Positions 31,246-39,515 of a stretch of 39,515 nt of DNA are shown here, in pieces (within the stretch, counting starts at the first letter, position 1; the number at the start of each line of letters is the position of its first letter). The stretch comes from Nemertoderma westbladi. Lineage: Eukaryota > Xenacoelomorpha > Nemertodermatida > Nemertodermatidae. Position numbers and translations under genes: made by a program. The notes under the pieces are model-generated. The model did not search any database. It saw only the letters and a program-made list of their open reading frames with translations, and was not told the origin of the DNA. Where the stretch lies: positions 1 through 39,515 of the forward strand of contig JAUCBJ010003031.1 in NCBI GenBank assembly GCA_032718475.1, written 5' to 3'.

Positions 31246-32937
31246 ATGGTTAGAAATAGAAAGCGTAAACTTGGTTCTAGAAAGTACCGTGACTATACAG
31301 ATAGTAAGTTGAAGGATGCAGTGGAGGCAATGGAGAATGGCTTAAGTAGTCGCCAAGCCGAGGCACAATTCCGGATTCCACGTAGAACGATCCTAAATCA
31401 ACTTCATGGACAACATGGTAAGCAAGTTGGGCATCCAATTATTCTAATGCGATATGAGGAGACATCAATTGTCAACCACTTATCCATTTGTGCAGACTGG
31501 GGCATGCCCTTATCGATGATGGATTTACGAATCACAGTTACAAATTATTTGAACCGCTGTGGAAGGAAAGTAGATGCTTTTATCGATAATCTACCTGGTA
31601 GGGAATGGGCACTACTATTTACAGAAAGAAATAAGGATCAGCTTTCACTTCGTCTGTGCCAAAATATCAAACGTGCCAGGGCTGCAGTTGGATCGGCAGA
31701 TATTTCTGCCTACTTTGAACACCTTCAGGTAACTTTAGAGGGGATTCCTGCCACAAATGTCCTTAATTATGACGAAACAAACATCACTGATAACCCGGGG
31801 TCAAAGAAATTACTGTTTAAAAGAGGAGTTAAATATCCTGAAAAAGTTCAAAATTATTCAAAGGGGGCGATCAGCCTCATGTTCTTAGGGAGTGCAGATG
31901 GACAACTGTTGGGTGTGTATGTGATCTATAAGTCCAAGCATTTGTGGGCCAACTGGTGTCAAGGGGGGCCTCCAAATACACGCTTTGCCCGAACAGTCAG
32001 TGGTTGGATGGATGAACCATCCTTTGAGGAGTGGTTCCTGATCCTGACAATCGTTTTGCCTTGGGCAAAGTCTCTGGAGGGAAATAAGGTCATAATCGGG
32101 GATAATTTAAGTGCCCATATAAGTGAGGGGGTCATTCAACAATGTGCTGATAACAACATAAATTTTGTGTTTCTCCCAAGAAACAGTACCCATCTCACCC
32201 AACCTCTAGACGTGGCATTCTTCAGACCACTAAAGTGTCATTGGCGCCAAATACTTGATCAATATAAAACAAAAAATCCAGGTAGCACCTCACTTGAGAA
32301 GCAATGTTCCCCTAAACTTCTTGACCAGCTCATCCAGAAACTTCATGAGAATGGAGCAGCAGCAAAGAATCTGAAATCCGGTTTCCGAGCAACTGGTATT
32401 GTTCCATTAGATTCGACGCAGGTGTTAAAGAAACTTCCAGGATATACATCATCACCCACTCCCCCACCCAATCAGGTGGCACCCACGCCATCTGCTCTTA
32501 CCCCAGGGGAATCCATACTAGTCGCACAGACACCAGTGGAATCAACAACATCCACACCAGTCATTCTGGCGATGGGGGAACCCATTCCAGTCACTCTATC
32601 ATCATCGACATCAAGTTCCACTGTACTGCAGTCACCGAGAACCAATGCCAGCAAACTTATCTCGAGTTCCCTACTGGAATATCTTCAGCTCTCAAGAAGA
32701 AATGCACCCCATTCAAAATCGAAACGTTACAAATTGGATGTACCAGCTGGTAAATCAGTGTCTGCCGAAGACATATACATTCAAAGGAAAGATAAGGAGA
32801 ATCAAAATCGGGGTCGAGGGCGCAGTCGTGGTCGTGGTCGGGGTGCTCGAGGACGTGGAAATAAATACTCACAGTCAAAGGTTGCAGGGGGTGATTGGGA
32901 GAGGGGCAGGAAGGAATTTATTCCCACAACAGTCTGA
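31246..32937 (+). CDS. Pogo-family transposase, DDE type
   Basis: The 563-residue frame cuts and pastes its own element, acting in the nucleus. Residues about 15-55 form a psq/CENP-B-type helix-turn-helix (GLSSRQAEAQFRIPRRTI) for DNA binding. The DDE_1 core spans about 140-345. The catalytic acids are Asp176 in NYDETN, Asp286 in IIGDNLSAH and Asp322 in THLTQPLDVAFF, with 35 residues between the second and third. A Ser/Thr/Pro-rich linker (about 410-470) and an RG-rich box (about 522-538) follow. The frame ends IPTTV at 32937. A second frame open from about 32900 to 33181 then reads NLFPQQSDDEIVSSSDSS and ends in an acidic tail with LELLDRELEL. I infer a one-base-type frame change (or a spliced intron) near 32890-32930, so the true protein probably ran to 33181. 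The core itself looks intact. Confidence 0.93.
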   Translation: MVRNRKRKLGSRKYRDYTDSKLKDAVEAMENGLSSRQAEAQFRIPRRTILNQLHGQHGKQVGHPIILMRYEETSIVNHLSICADWGMPLSMMDLRITVTNYLNRCGRKVDAFIDNLPGREWALLFTERNKDQLSLRLCQNIKRARAAVGSADISAYFEHLQVTLEGIPATNVLNYDETNITDNPGSKKLLFKRGVKYPEKVQNYSKGAISLMFLGSADGQLLGVYVIYKSKHLWANWCQGGPPNTRFARTVSGWMDEPSFEEWFLILTIVLPWAKSLEGNKVIIGDNLSAHISEGVIQQCADNNINFVFLPRNSTHLTQPLDVAFFRPLKCHWRQILDQYKTKNPGSTSLEKQCSPKLLDQLIQKLHENGAAAKNLKSGFRATGIVPLDSTQVLKKLPGYTSSPTPPPNQVAPTPSALTPGESILVAQTPVESTTSTPVILAMGEPIPVTLSSSTSSSTVLQSPRTNASKLISSSLLEYLQLSRRNAPHSKSKRYKLDVPAGKSVSAEDIYIQRKDKENQNRGRGRSRGRGRGARGRGNKYSQSKVAGGDWERGRKEFIPTTV

Positions 32938-33181
32938 TGATGAAATTGTGTCGAGTTCTGACTCATCTGTTAGCAGTGAATGCTGGCCTGATATCTCAGA
33001 TAGCCATGATGATAGTAATACGTCTGCTGCCATTGATAGCAGTGAGGGGACAATTGCAGGTATTTGTGATTTTGATGAAATATTACCGGCTAGCTCAATG
33101 AGTGGTCACAGCAGTCCTATAGAATTGCTCGAAGATTGGAATTTCGATCTCGAACTCCTGGATCGTGAACTTGAACTCTAG
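32938..33181 (+). pseudogene. Frame-shifted acidic C-terminal tail of the transposase
   Basis: In the +2 frame relative to the main transposase, the codons continue with SDDEIVSSSDSSVSSECW and end FDLELLDRELEL at a TAG at 33179-33181. The acidic, serine-rich composition is typical of transposase tails. It overlaps the main frame's end, so the likely cause is a single-base indel. A programmed shift cannot be excluded. Confidence 0.6.
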
Positions 33182-33640
33182 CAGCTTATCATTTTGATTT
33201 CAAACTCCTGCAATGTGAACTTTAACTCTTTTCGAACTCTTGGATCGTGAACTCGAACTCTAGCTTATTGTTTTGATTTTGATCTCCCGCAAAGTGAACT
33301 TGAACCTGTTTTCGAACTCTTTGATCGTGAACTTGAACCCTATAGCTTATGCCTATTGTTTTGATTTGAACTGCTTGTGCATGGATCGTGAACTTGAACT
33401 CTAGCTTATCGTTTTGATTTCGAACTCGTACAATGTGAACTTTAACACTTTTCGAACTCTTGGATCGTGAACTGGAACTCTAGCTTATTGTTTTGATTGT
33501 GATCTCCCGCAAAGTGAACTTGAACCTGTTTTCGAACTCTTTGATCGTGAACTTGAACTCTATATACCGGTATAGCTTATGCCTATTGTTTTGATTTTGA
33601 ACTGCTTGTGCATGGAACGTGAACTTGAACTCTAGCATAC
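33130..33640 (+). repeat. Tandem repeats derived from the transposase 3' end
   Basis: The last codons of the acidic tail (GAACTCCTGGATCGTGAACT) recur downstream in variants such as GAACTCTTGGATCGTGAACT. Two larger units of about 215 bp (starting near 33190 and 33408) each contain several sub-units of about 55 bp with GATCTCCCGCAAAGTGAACT and TTTTGATTT. The tandem duplication seems to have begun in the coding end of the transposase and extended into the 3' UTR of the element. Confidence 0.75.
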
Positions 33641-34196
33641 TGTTTTCTAAATAACTGAGCTTCAACTTTGTTTATATACTGTAGTTTGTTTATATGCAAT
33701 ATTTCTTATATGAATATGAAATTATATTCTTAATAGTGTTTGTGCATTCTGGCATTAGTCTGTTGTTAGTATAAGTTCTTTGTTATATATGTTCATATAT
33801 ACAGTAGTAATGCCTCCCATTTCGCTATGCGATGGTGAATTGGGTTAGGGTTTTTTTAAAAATCTTGCCAGTGGGCAAAGTTGTCCTGATTTATATCAAT
33901 TTTGCCTAAACTAGTGAACATTCTACAAATTGTAAGACAAAGTTTAGGGAAAATATGGCGAAAATGGTGTAATTTGCTATGAAAAAACTGTGATGGGCAA
34001 AGTTGTCCACAAGTGGGGCAACTTTGCCCAATGCAGGAATTTTTAAAAAACTATATGCAAACACAAAAAAAAGCAACATAGTAAAGTTTTATCACATAAA
34101 ATAATTACTGGAGTACCCTATGGATACATTCATATTGACCTTATTCAAAGTATAGACATATTTAACAACCGTCGACGCCATCAACTTTGGGCCAAG

Positions 34197-34221
34197 TGGG
34201 CAAAGTAGCCCCATTTTACGG
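34197..34221 (-). repeat. Right terminal inverted repeat of the pogo element
   Basis: The minus strand reads CCGTAAAATGGGGCTACTTT from 34221 and is identical to the left end. TA follows at 34222-34223. Confidence 0.95.
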
Positions 34222-34223
34222 TA

Positions 34224-34539
34224 CCGTAACAACTAAGACTAACTACATATCGGTAACTGCGGTAGCGGTAGGTCTACACCAATACCGTACTGCAATACAC
34301 TGCAATACTAGATTACCCCTGTACCCACACAGCCAAAGCAAAAGGCTGCTTTCGGCATCGGTACTAAACTATTAATTATCGTTAAATTTACATTTTTTAC
34401 CGCTCACTCAATGGCTGAATGGGCTAGCGGAAATAATATTTGTTTATTTACCTAGGTAAATGGGGATTACAGGATTATTGCTCTTCAATCAGCCAACTTT
34501 GTACTTTCTGACTGTAACAAATGTTATTCTTGGGGATTT
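34224..34539. other. Spacer, no gene seen
   Basis: Nothing recognisable apart from short stretches with GGTA/TACC. Confidence 0.4.
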
Positions 34540-34838
34540 TATTTATTTAATGAGAGTACCGGTAGCTACGACTAGCTGACTAGTAAAATGGCATCAAAGT
34601 AAAACAAATTTCTGGGTCCCCCCAGAACTTTACTCCCCAGAGGAAACTCCTACTCATTTAGCTACCACTTATGACTTAGGGATGCAAGGGCGCAAGGCAG
34701 AGATGCGCCCTGACAGGTCCCTTTAAAGCATTCGTGCCGAAACGAAAACTGCCCTGGCCCATGTGAGGATTGAACCCACGACCTACGGGAGATGTGAATT
34801 CAATGCAACCACCAGACCACTACACCACGGTGGAACCT
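34540..34838 (-). mobile_element. tRNA-derived SINE-like element
   Basis: Read on the minus strand, a pol III A box (TGGTGTAGTGGTCTGG, 34827-34812) and B box (GGTTCAATCC, 34776-34767) lie 35 nt apart, as in tRNA genes. The T-arm stem (GTGGG...CTCAC) can form, but the expected acceptor arms do not pair, so it is not a working tRNA. A non-tRNA body follows (GGGCAGTTTTCGTTTCGGCA, then a segment with CCAGAAATTTGTTTTAC), and an A-rich end (AAATAAATAAAATCC) lies near 34540. This fits a SINE. The 3' boundary is uncertain. Confidence 0.7.
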
Positions 34839-35514
34839 AAATCAAGTAATTAATAATCTTCAAATAAATAATATGTTCCAGAATATTGTGTATTTTTTAT
34901 TAAATATAATAAACGGGCTGTCCTACAGGCTGACAGGCTGTAACGGATGCAAATATCTGCACTTCTTTTGTCTTTTTGAACGCCCATATCTCAGCAATTT
35001 CTCAACGACATTAATAGTTATTTACAAATTTGGAATCCTTGGGACGTCACCTTTCCATTGGTATCAACAAATCACAATAAGGAAGAAGAATAATTGCGGT
35101 TCGTCTGGCTGTCTGGTGCAACATTTAATTACTCATTCAACAATGATATCCTTTAATAATTCTAAAACAGTAATTAGGATGATTTTAATTTTTAACAATA
35201 AAATTACCGGTTCATATTGTACAATAAATAAAACACGTTCTGGCGTTATTTACTTTTCGCCACTCGATCCGACTTATTTACATCCAGACATCTCTCGCTG
35301 CGCTCGGTCGGTAAATAACAGATCTCGGGACGAACAGTAAACAAATCATATTTTATTTACCGTACAACAAACAGTTATTATACAGATTAGTCCTATATAT
35401 AATATATATACAGCTACAGTATATAACATTTTTTTTATACAAACAATTATACAACGCGCTATTGGCGTTCCACTGTTCCACACGTGTCGTGTAACTTGTC
35501 CGTACCGTACGGAC
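34839..35514. repeat. Interspersed-repeat-like stretch, no supported gene
   Basis: An open frame of 155 codons at 34873-35340 (+) exists, but the DNA looks like a LINE/SINE 3' tail. It contains CGCCCATATCTCAGCAATTT, GGGACGTCACCTTTCCATTG and a final TCTCTCGCTGCGCTCGGTCG. I treat the frame as non-coding. The rest (to 35514) is AT-rich. Confidence 0.45.
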
Positions 35515-35634
35515 AGAAAAACTTCCATAGGCTGAAACCTGAAACGGCACCCAAATTGGTAATACTGTAATATGCGTACGGACCGTACGCATATTACCAA
35601 TTGGGGTGCTGTTTCAGCCTATGTAAGTTTTTCT
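35515..35634. repeat. Long imperfect palindrome
   Basis: The left half AGAAAAACTTCCATAGGCTG and the right half in reverse match through GAAAC, GGCACCCAAATTGGTAATA and TGCGTACGG to a centre near 35580. Small extra segments (CTGAAAC, CTGTAATA) occur on the left only. It probably is a small MITE with almost no interior. Confidence 0.75.
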
Positions 35635-35904
35635 GGCGCTTCTAATTGGCTGTTCCTTCAATAAGCTCACCTCATTGGCTAACACTCTCCCATCTGCCCA
35701 TAGCGCCATACAGCCATAGCCAAAAGGTGTGTCGGTTTAGCCTAATTGCCAAACAGCCAAAAGGGATGTCTGGATGTCGCTTGGGGAAACTGTCTGAGTG
35801 CCGGTACTGCTGTACGGACAAATAGAAATATTCAAAGCTCAAGCTCCTGACAGCCTGCTGAGCTCATCAGTATCTGCCTGGAGACAGGGCAGCAGGGGGA
35901 AAAC
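35635..35904. other. Spacer, no gene seen
   Basis: No coding frame, RNA gene or named repeat was recognised. Confidence 0.4.
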
Positions 35905-36166
35905 TTGACGCAAATCCCGCCTTGGCGAATTAATATCCCGCCTCAATGTTAAATTCTCAATTTAGAGAAAGGAGCAGGTTACAGCTGTACAGTGCCAGTC
36001 TGCCAGTGCCACGTTATTTTAACCAAAACAATAAACTATATACTTTTAGTTTTAATAGAACATGTTACAATTTTATTTTTGAGAGTACCGGTCAGCCGGT
36101 AACCAGTCAGCCAGTGGTTATTTGCGTCGAATTCCCCCTGGAGAGGGATGAATTTTTATTGCGTCC
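35905..36166 (+). mobile_element. Inverted-repeat MITE family, copy E
   Basis: It starts TTGACGCAAATCCCGCCTTG, has GAATTAATATCCCGCCTCAA, AAAGGAGCAGGTTACAG and a small insertion before CCACGTTATTTTAACC. It ends CCCCCTGGAGAGGGATGAAT with TTATTGCGTCC. The ends are inverted relatives. It lacks the long G run; only GGGGG precedes it at 35895-35899. Overall it aligns with copies A and D along its full length. Confidence 0.75.
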
Positions 36167-36449
36167 AGCGATTTATGTACGTTTATGTACGTATGATTAT
36201 ATTTACGATTTATTATTTAATTACTGAATTATATTAATATTATTACATTATTAATTATACATTAAATATTATTTATGAAATTAATATGTGCAGTCGACAT
36301 TTTATATAATATTGTATTTGTGCTGTATGAGTAAATAGCCTTACTGCCTTAGCTAGTCGAGCACTCACACAGCACAAGAGAATACCTCTAACTAAGGGGA
36401 ATGGTGTTGGGGAGGGGAGGGGGGTGGGGTGGGGTAGGGCTGCAACGCG
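36167..36449. other. Spacer, AT-rich then G-rich
   Basis: No gene is supported. A G-rich stretch (about 36396-36440) precedes the GC-rich minisatellite. Confidence 0.4.
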
Positions 36450-36630
36450 GCGCCGGGTGCAAAAAATCCGGCGCCGGCTCTGTGCAAAACCACGCCGGGC
36501 TGCCGGGTGCAAAAAATACTGTGCCGGCTCTGTGCAAAACCACGCCGGGTGCAAAAAATCCTGCGCCGACTACAGACTGCCAGACTCTGTGCAAAACCAC
36601 GCCGGGTGCAAAAATCCTGCGCCGACTCTG
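36450..36630 (+). repeat. GC-rich minisatellite, about 4 copies
   Basis: Units start at about 36458, 36508, 36549 and 36606 with GTGCAAAAAATCC or close variants, followed by GCGCCGGCTCTGTGCAAAAC and CACGCCGGG. Unit length varies from 41 to 57 bp. Open frames on both strands here are readings of the repeat. Confidence 0.85.
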
Positions 36631-38027
36631 TGTAATGTAAAATGCTGTACTAGGCGAAAAATCTTACGTCGGCTCTTCAGAGTTGCACCAGGCTGAGGTG
36701 ACGGGTATGGGCTATAAAACATAAAATCTGCCTGTGCCTGTTACATACTGTACACCTACAGTACTGCAGTACCTGTAGTCCAATCTATCATCTAGGCCTA
36801 ATAATACTGCACCTGAATATAGTATATGAAATGAATGAAACATATCTCCCATCACCCCCCCCCCCCCTGTGTTGAGTTGATGGTACAAGAGACAGTATTC
36901 AGTTAAATACTGCATGATATAGGAGATTTGGATATTTGAACATATTAAACTTTACATGGTTTTAATAATTAGTAATATAATATAATTGAATTATATAATA
37001 ATAATTAGTACGGCCAAACAAACACATGACAATATTTATATTATGTATAAGGGTCTTAGTCTTGCTACATTACGCCAAATTGTCAGCATTCTGAATGCAC
37101 AATAATTACATATCCGTAATTTAATAAATTGTTTAATTTGCCGAAAATATGTTCTGGAATCTAATAATTTTCTCTGTTAATTGTATTGATGATTTGCAGA
37201 TGACGAGAAGGTTTAAACAAAACTAGACCTAAGAAGAGTTGACATAATGTGTAGCAAGATGAAACCAAATTATTACAATTAAAAAATAATACTTATTAAT
37301 ATGATAATTATTAATTACTTAAGAAAAGGTATAACTTTTTTTCACTATTCTTGAGGAATTTTATTTACCGATCGCCAGTGAGGTTAATAAAGGGTCGAGA
37401 TAATATTGAAAAAATATGTTCAACGTTTTTTCCCTCATAATTAATTGCACGTAAAATACGTAATTTTATTATTAAATTGTTACTTTTTTGTTCCTAAATT
37501 CTCTACTAAAACATATCTAGCAATATAGTGTTACAAAATAAATTGAAGTGCAGTATTTTAGTGTATTGCTTCCATAGTTAAGGGCGCCACTGGGTTAAGA
37601 GTTTTTACGGTATACTTAATATGATAGCATGAAGAAGAAAGTGTTGGCCTGAAAAATAAATCTGAAAAATAAAACTGGAAAATAAATAGATAAAGTTACC
37701 CCTTGTCTCTCTCAAGTTGATCTGGATTGGGGCAATGTGAACACTCCTGCAATAATTCAGGTGGTTTGATGAGACTGCTTAGGGGTGGATGGGGTGGGGG
37801 GGGGGGGGGGGGGGAGGCAGCTTCAAGTCTTGTGAATAGTGTAGTCTTGGTTAACTTTTTAATTATACTGTATTCATCCCTATTATTATATTATTCCTAT
37901 TTGTATTCCTGGCTGCCTAATCGTTTATCGCTTGTTTAAATCTAGTTATAATATTTATTATTATTTTTAGTTATTTCTGTGTAGTTAAATTATAGTATTG
38001 GCTTTAGTTTAATATGAAACTTACTAT
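36631..38027. other. AT-rich spacer with C and G runs
   Basis: No gene is supported. A run of 13 C lies at 36855-36867 and a run of exactly 19 G at 37796-37814. The right part probably includes the 3' tail of the LINE read on the minus strand from 38028 down. Confidence 0.4.
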
Positions 38028-38822
38028 TTATAGATCTTTGATGAGGTTTCTGTATCCCTTCTTATCTTGAGCAAATTGAACAGCTTCATTGAGGTTTATA
38101 CCTGTAGGTGCGAAGTCCCTCTGAACAGTTTGAGAGAAGGTGGTAGCTGGCCTCCCTCTTTTCTTCCTTTTCTCTGATGGCATCTTCAGGTTGAGTGCAA
38201 TCCGGGGAAGTCGTTTGGCTGGCATTCTCGCTACATGCCCAAACCATCGTAGCCTTCTCCTTCGTAGCATCTCTGAAAGTGGCCGAAGTTGGGCTCGGTG
38301 GTAGAGTTGTTGCGTGGAGAAGTTGTCAAACTGGTGGTGTTTGAGAAGAGGACGGAGTAGCCGCCTGTCTGCAGAGTCTAGCCTCTTCTCTACTGACTCG
38401 GAGAGTGGTATCGTTTCTAGTCCATATAGCATTACGGTTCTTACCATAGTTTTAAATACTTGTACCTTTATAGCAGGACGGATGTTTTTGTCTTTCCATA
38501 TTTTACGTAGGGCGTGATAGTTTCCAGTTGCCTTTGAGATCCTATGCTTGACTGCGGGTAGGGGGTTGTTTTTATTAGTGATGTGACTGCCTAGGAATGA
38601 AATTGCATTGACTTCTTTGATCGGTTTGTCGTGTACTGTTAGAGCGTTGTTTACGTTTTGGTCTACAGGGATTTTCAGTAGTTCTGATTTCTTTGGATTA
38701 ATGCGTAAACCTATACGTTCTCCTTCGATGGAAATGTAAGTCAGATGTTTTTGTGAGGCTTCTATGGTGGTGTGTAGTAGGTTGCAGTCAAATATATATT
38801 TCAACAAAATAATTCGGTACAA
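38028..38822 (-). pseudogene. 5'-truncated LINE reverse transcriptase
   Basis: The 264-codon frame holds the C-terminal half of a non-LTR retrotransposon reverse transcriptase. From about residue 14, LLHTTIEASQKHLTYI resembles the segment just after the YADD box. It is followed by GLRINPKKSELLKI, ISFLGSHITNKN, the thumb-like region KTMVRTVMLYGLETI, and the signature RRRRLRWFGHVARMPAKRLP near the C-terminus. The first residues (MYRIILLKYIF) are not LINE-like and mark the truncation point, so the YADD catalytic box itself is lost. There is no stop in the frame, so the insertion is rather young, but it cannot be active. The clade is uncertain; the C-terminal signature occurs in several RTE- and Jockey-related LINE groups. 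Confidence 0.85.
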
Positions 38823-39028
38823 TTAAAAATAATTATATTCTAGTTATTCCATAGTTAGAGTAGTACAATTCATAGCGCTAAATATTAAATCAATTTAAAA
38901 AAGGATATCTCCCACATTTAAAATCGTCCGACCAAACTAGTTCACGAAGGCCGTTCTTAAATTCTCGGTGGACGATGTCAGACATGGCCGGATGAAATTT
39001 ACTATCACCATTAGTGCTGTGATTGGTA
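38823..39028. other. Spacer with a possible second reading frame
   Basis: On the minus strand the bases after the stop at 39029 stay open in another frame, reading CDTNHSTNGDSKFHPAMSD, then EFKNGLRELVWSDDFK, to a stop near 38897. This could be a continuation of the right-edge frame across a frameshift or intron. It is not proven. Confidence 0.3.
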
Positions 39029-39515
39029 TCACATGGGGTAGCTGACACACCTCATTATATACTGTAGTTGATAAAACTCTTCTTTCCCGTCTTCTTCTTG
39101 CGAAGCTAACCTCACTCGACCTGATGCGGTTCTTTTCCCTACTAACTTTTTAAATAGTAATTCTAGGTCGAAACACTCAGCTAATGATTTAGATTTTTCG
39201 ATGTTAAAAGAATCAAGGCGGGATACTAGTGATGATTTCAAGTCGCCACAGAACAACGAAATGTCTTTAAAAACGTCACTTAAATCTCTGGCGAACCATT
39301 CAGTACCATCAGGCACTTTCTTACGCGTATTAGATCGGGATCCGGCGACTGGTTGGAACTTCCACCCATATGTTAGTTCGATTCCTTGGTACTGCGGCCC
39401 GAGCTCTGCAATTATACTGGTGTCAGTGTCATCGCTATAATCAGAATCATTACCATCGAGAGGTGTTCGTAGTATCGAGGAGGATTCTTTACTGAATGTG
39501 GGAAAGATGGTGTAA
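39029..39515 (-). CDS. Partial open frame of unknown function, runs off the edge
   Basis: On the minus strand the frame is open from the window's right edge to TGA at 39031-39029, about 160 codons, longer than expected by chance in AT-rich DNA. It has an acidic Asp/Ser-rich part (DGNDSDYSDDTDTS), then ELGPQYQGIELTYGWKFQP, ARDLSDVFKDISLFCGDLKS and SLAECFDLELLFKKLVGK, ending RCVSYPM. No domain was recognised. Its start lies beyond the window. It could be a host exon, a domesticated sequence or an ORF of a mobile element. Confidence 0.5.
   Translation of the reverse strand, partial: YTIFPTFSKESSSILRTPLDGNDSDYSDDTDTSIIAELGPQYQGIELTYGWKFQPVAGSRSNTRKKVPDGTEWFARDLSDVFKDISLFCGDLKSSLVSRLDSFNIEKSKSLAECFDLELLFKKLVGKRTASGRVRLASQEEDGKEEFYQLQYIMRCVSYPM

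Larger units (their letters stand above)
30479..34221 (+). mobile_element. Pogo/Tigger-type DNA transposon, near-complete
   Basis: The element is 3,743 bp. It is bounded by 25-bp identical inverted repeats (CCGTAAAATGGGGCTACTTT and five more bases) at 30479-30503 and 34197-34221, flanked by TA on both sides (30477-30478 and 34222-34223). A TA duplication is characteristic of the Tc1/mariner superfamily. Subterminal copies of a GGGCAA(A/C)(G/T)TTG-like motif lie at 30504-30520, 30889-30905, 33871-33886, 33992-34010 and 34011-34030. These are probable transposase-binding sites by analogy. The transposase is at 31246-32937. The identical ends imply recent insertion. It lies 283 bp upstream of the DAGL start codon, in the opposite orientation. 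Confidence 0.93.

Noticed and set aside
34755-34838. Functional tRNA gene on the minus strand
   Set aside because: The A and B boxes are present, but the acceptor stem does not pair and a SINE body follows.
34873-35340. 155-codon open frame on the + strand
   Set aside because: The DNA resembles the 3' tail of an interspersed repeat, and the translation has no domain or coding pattern.
36273-36696. Several frames on both strands over the GC-rich minisatellite
   Set aside because: They arise from the tandem repeat and have no domain.

Overview
The window reads as nuclear DNA of an animal, most likely a marine invertebrate. It is AT-rich, gene-poor and full of decayed non-LTR retrotransposons, inverted-repeat elements, minisatellites and homopolymer runs. 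The one well-recognised host gene encodes a diacylglycerol lipase of the animal DAGL alpha type. A pogo/Tigger-type DNA transposon and LINE reverse transcriptases of kinds common in molluscs, cnidarians and early deuterostomes support this. I cannot name the phylum. Nothing bacterial or viral was recognised, and I see no CRISPR array or rRNA.

Left part (1-7150). A short foldback element is followed by decayed LINE reverse-transcriptase fragments on the + strand (1293-1784 and 1974-2198). Two minus-strand exons (4367-4208, then 3320-3095) match in splice phase and form the 3' end of an unrecognised gene. A 48-bp minisatellite of about 38 copies (4372-6188) lies directly upstream of the first of these exons, in its intron. 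Each unit carries a sequence resembling that exon's splice acceptor.

Middle part (7155-24700). A 35-bp, G-rich minisatellite of about 214 copies covers roughly 7.5 kb (7155-15110) and is interrupted by a 462-bp insertion with a 9-bp target duplication. After it come a foldback element with about 37 TCGCGA palindromes (15742-16886), a second long inverted-repeat element (17980-18547), a modular repeat of about 147-bp units with a shared 3' cap (19260-21790), copies of a roughly 230-260 bp inverted-repeat family, and a (GACC)n microsatellite.

Right part (24759-39515). A frameshifted LINE endonuclease (25738-24759) precedes the DAGL gene (30195-27712, minus strand), an uninterrupted 827-codon frame with a complete Ser-Asp-His triad. 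A nearly intact pogo element (30479-34221) with 25-bp identical ends and TA target duplications sits 283 bp upstream of the DAGL start codon, pointing away from it. Further right are a tRNA-derived SINE-like element, a palindrome, another copy of the inverted-repeat family, a GC-rich minisatellite, a 5'-truncated LINE reverse transcriptase (38822-38028) and an open frame that runs off the right edge.

The genes do not form a pathway. The window shows one host signalling-lipid enzyme and one host gene fragment set among mobile and tandem repeats. The main biological questions are whether the repeats affect splicing of the 3-6 kb gene and whether the pogo insertion affects DAGL expression.
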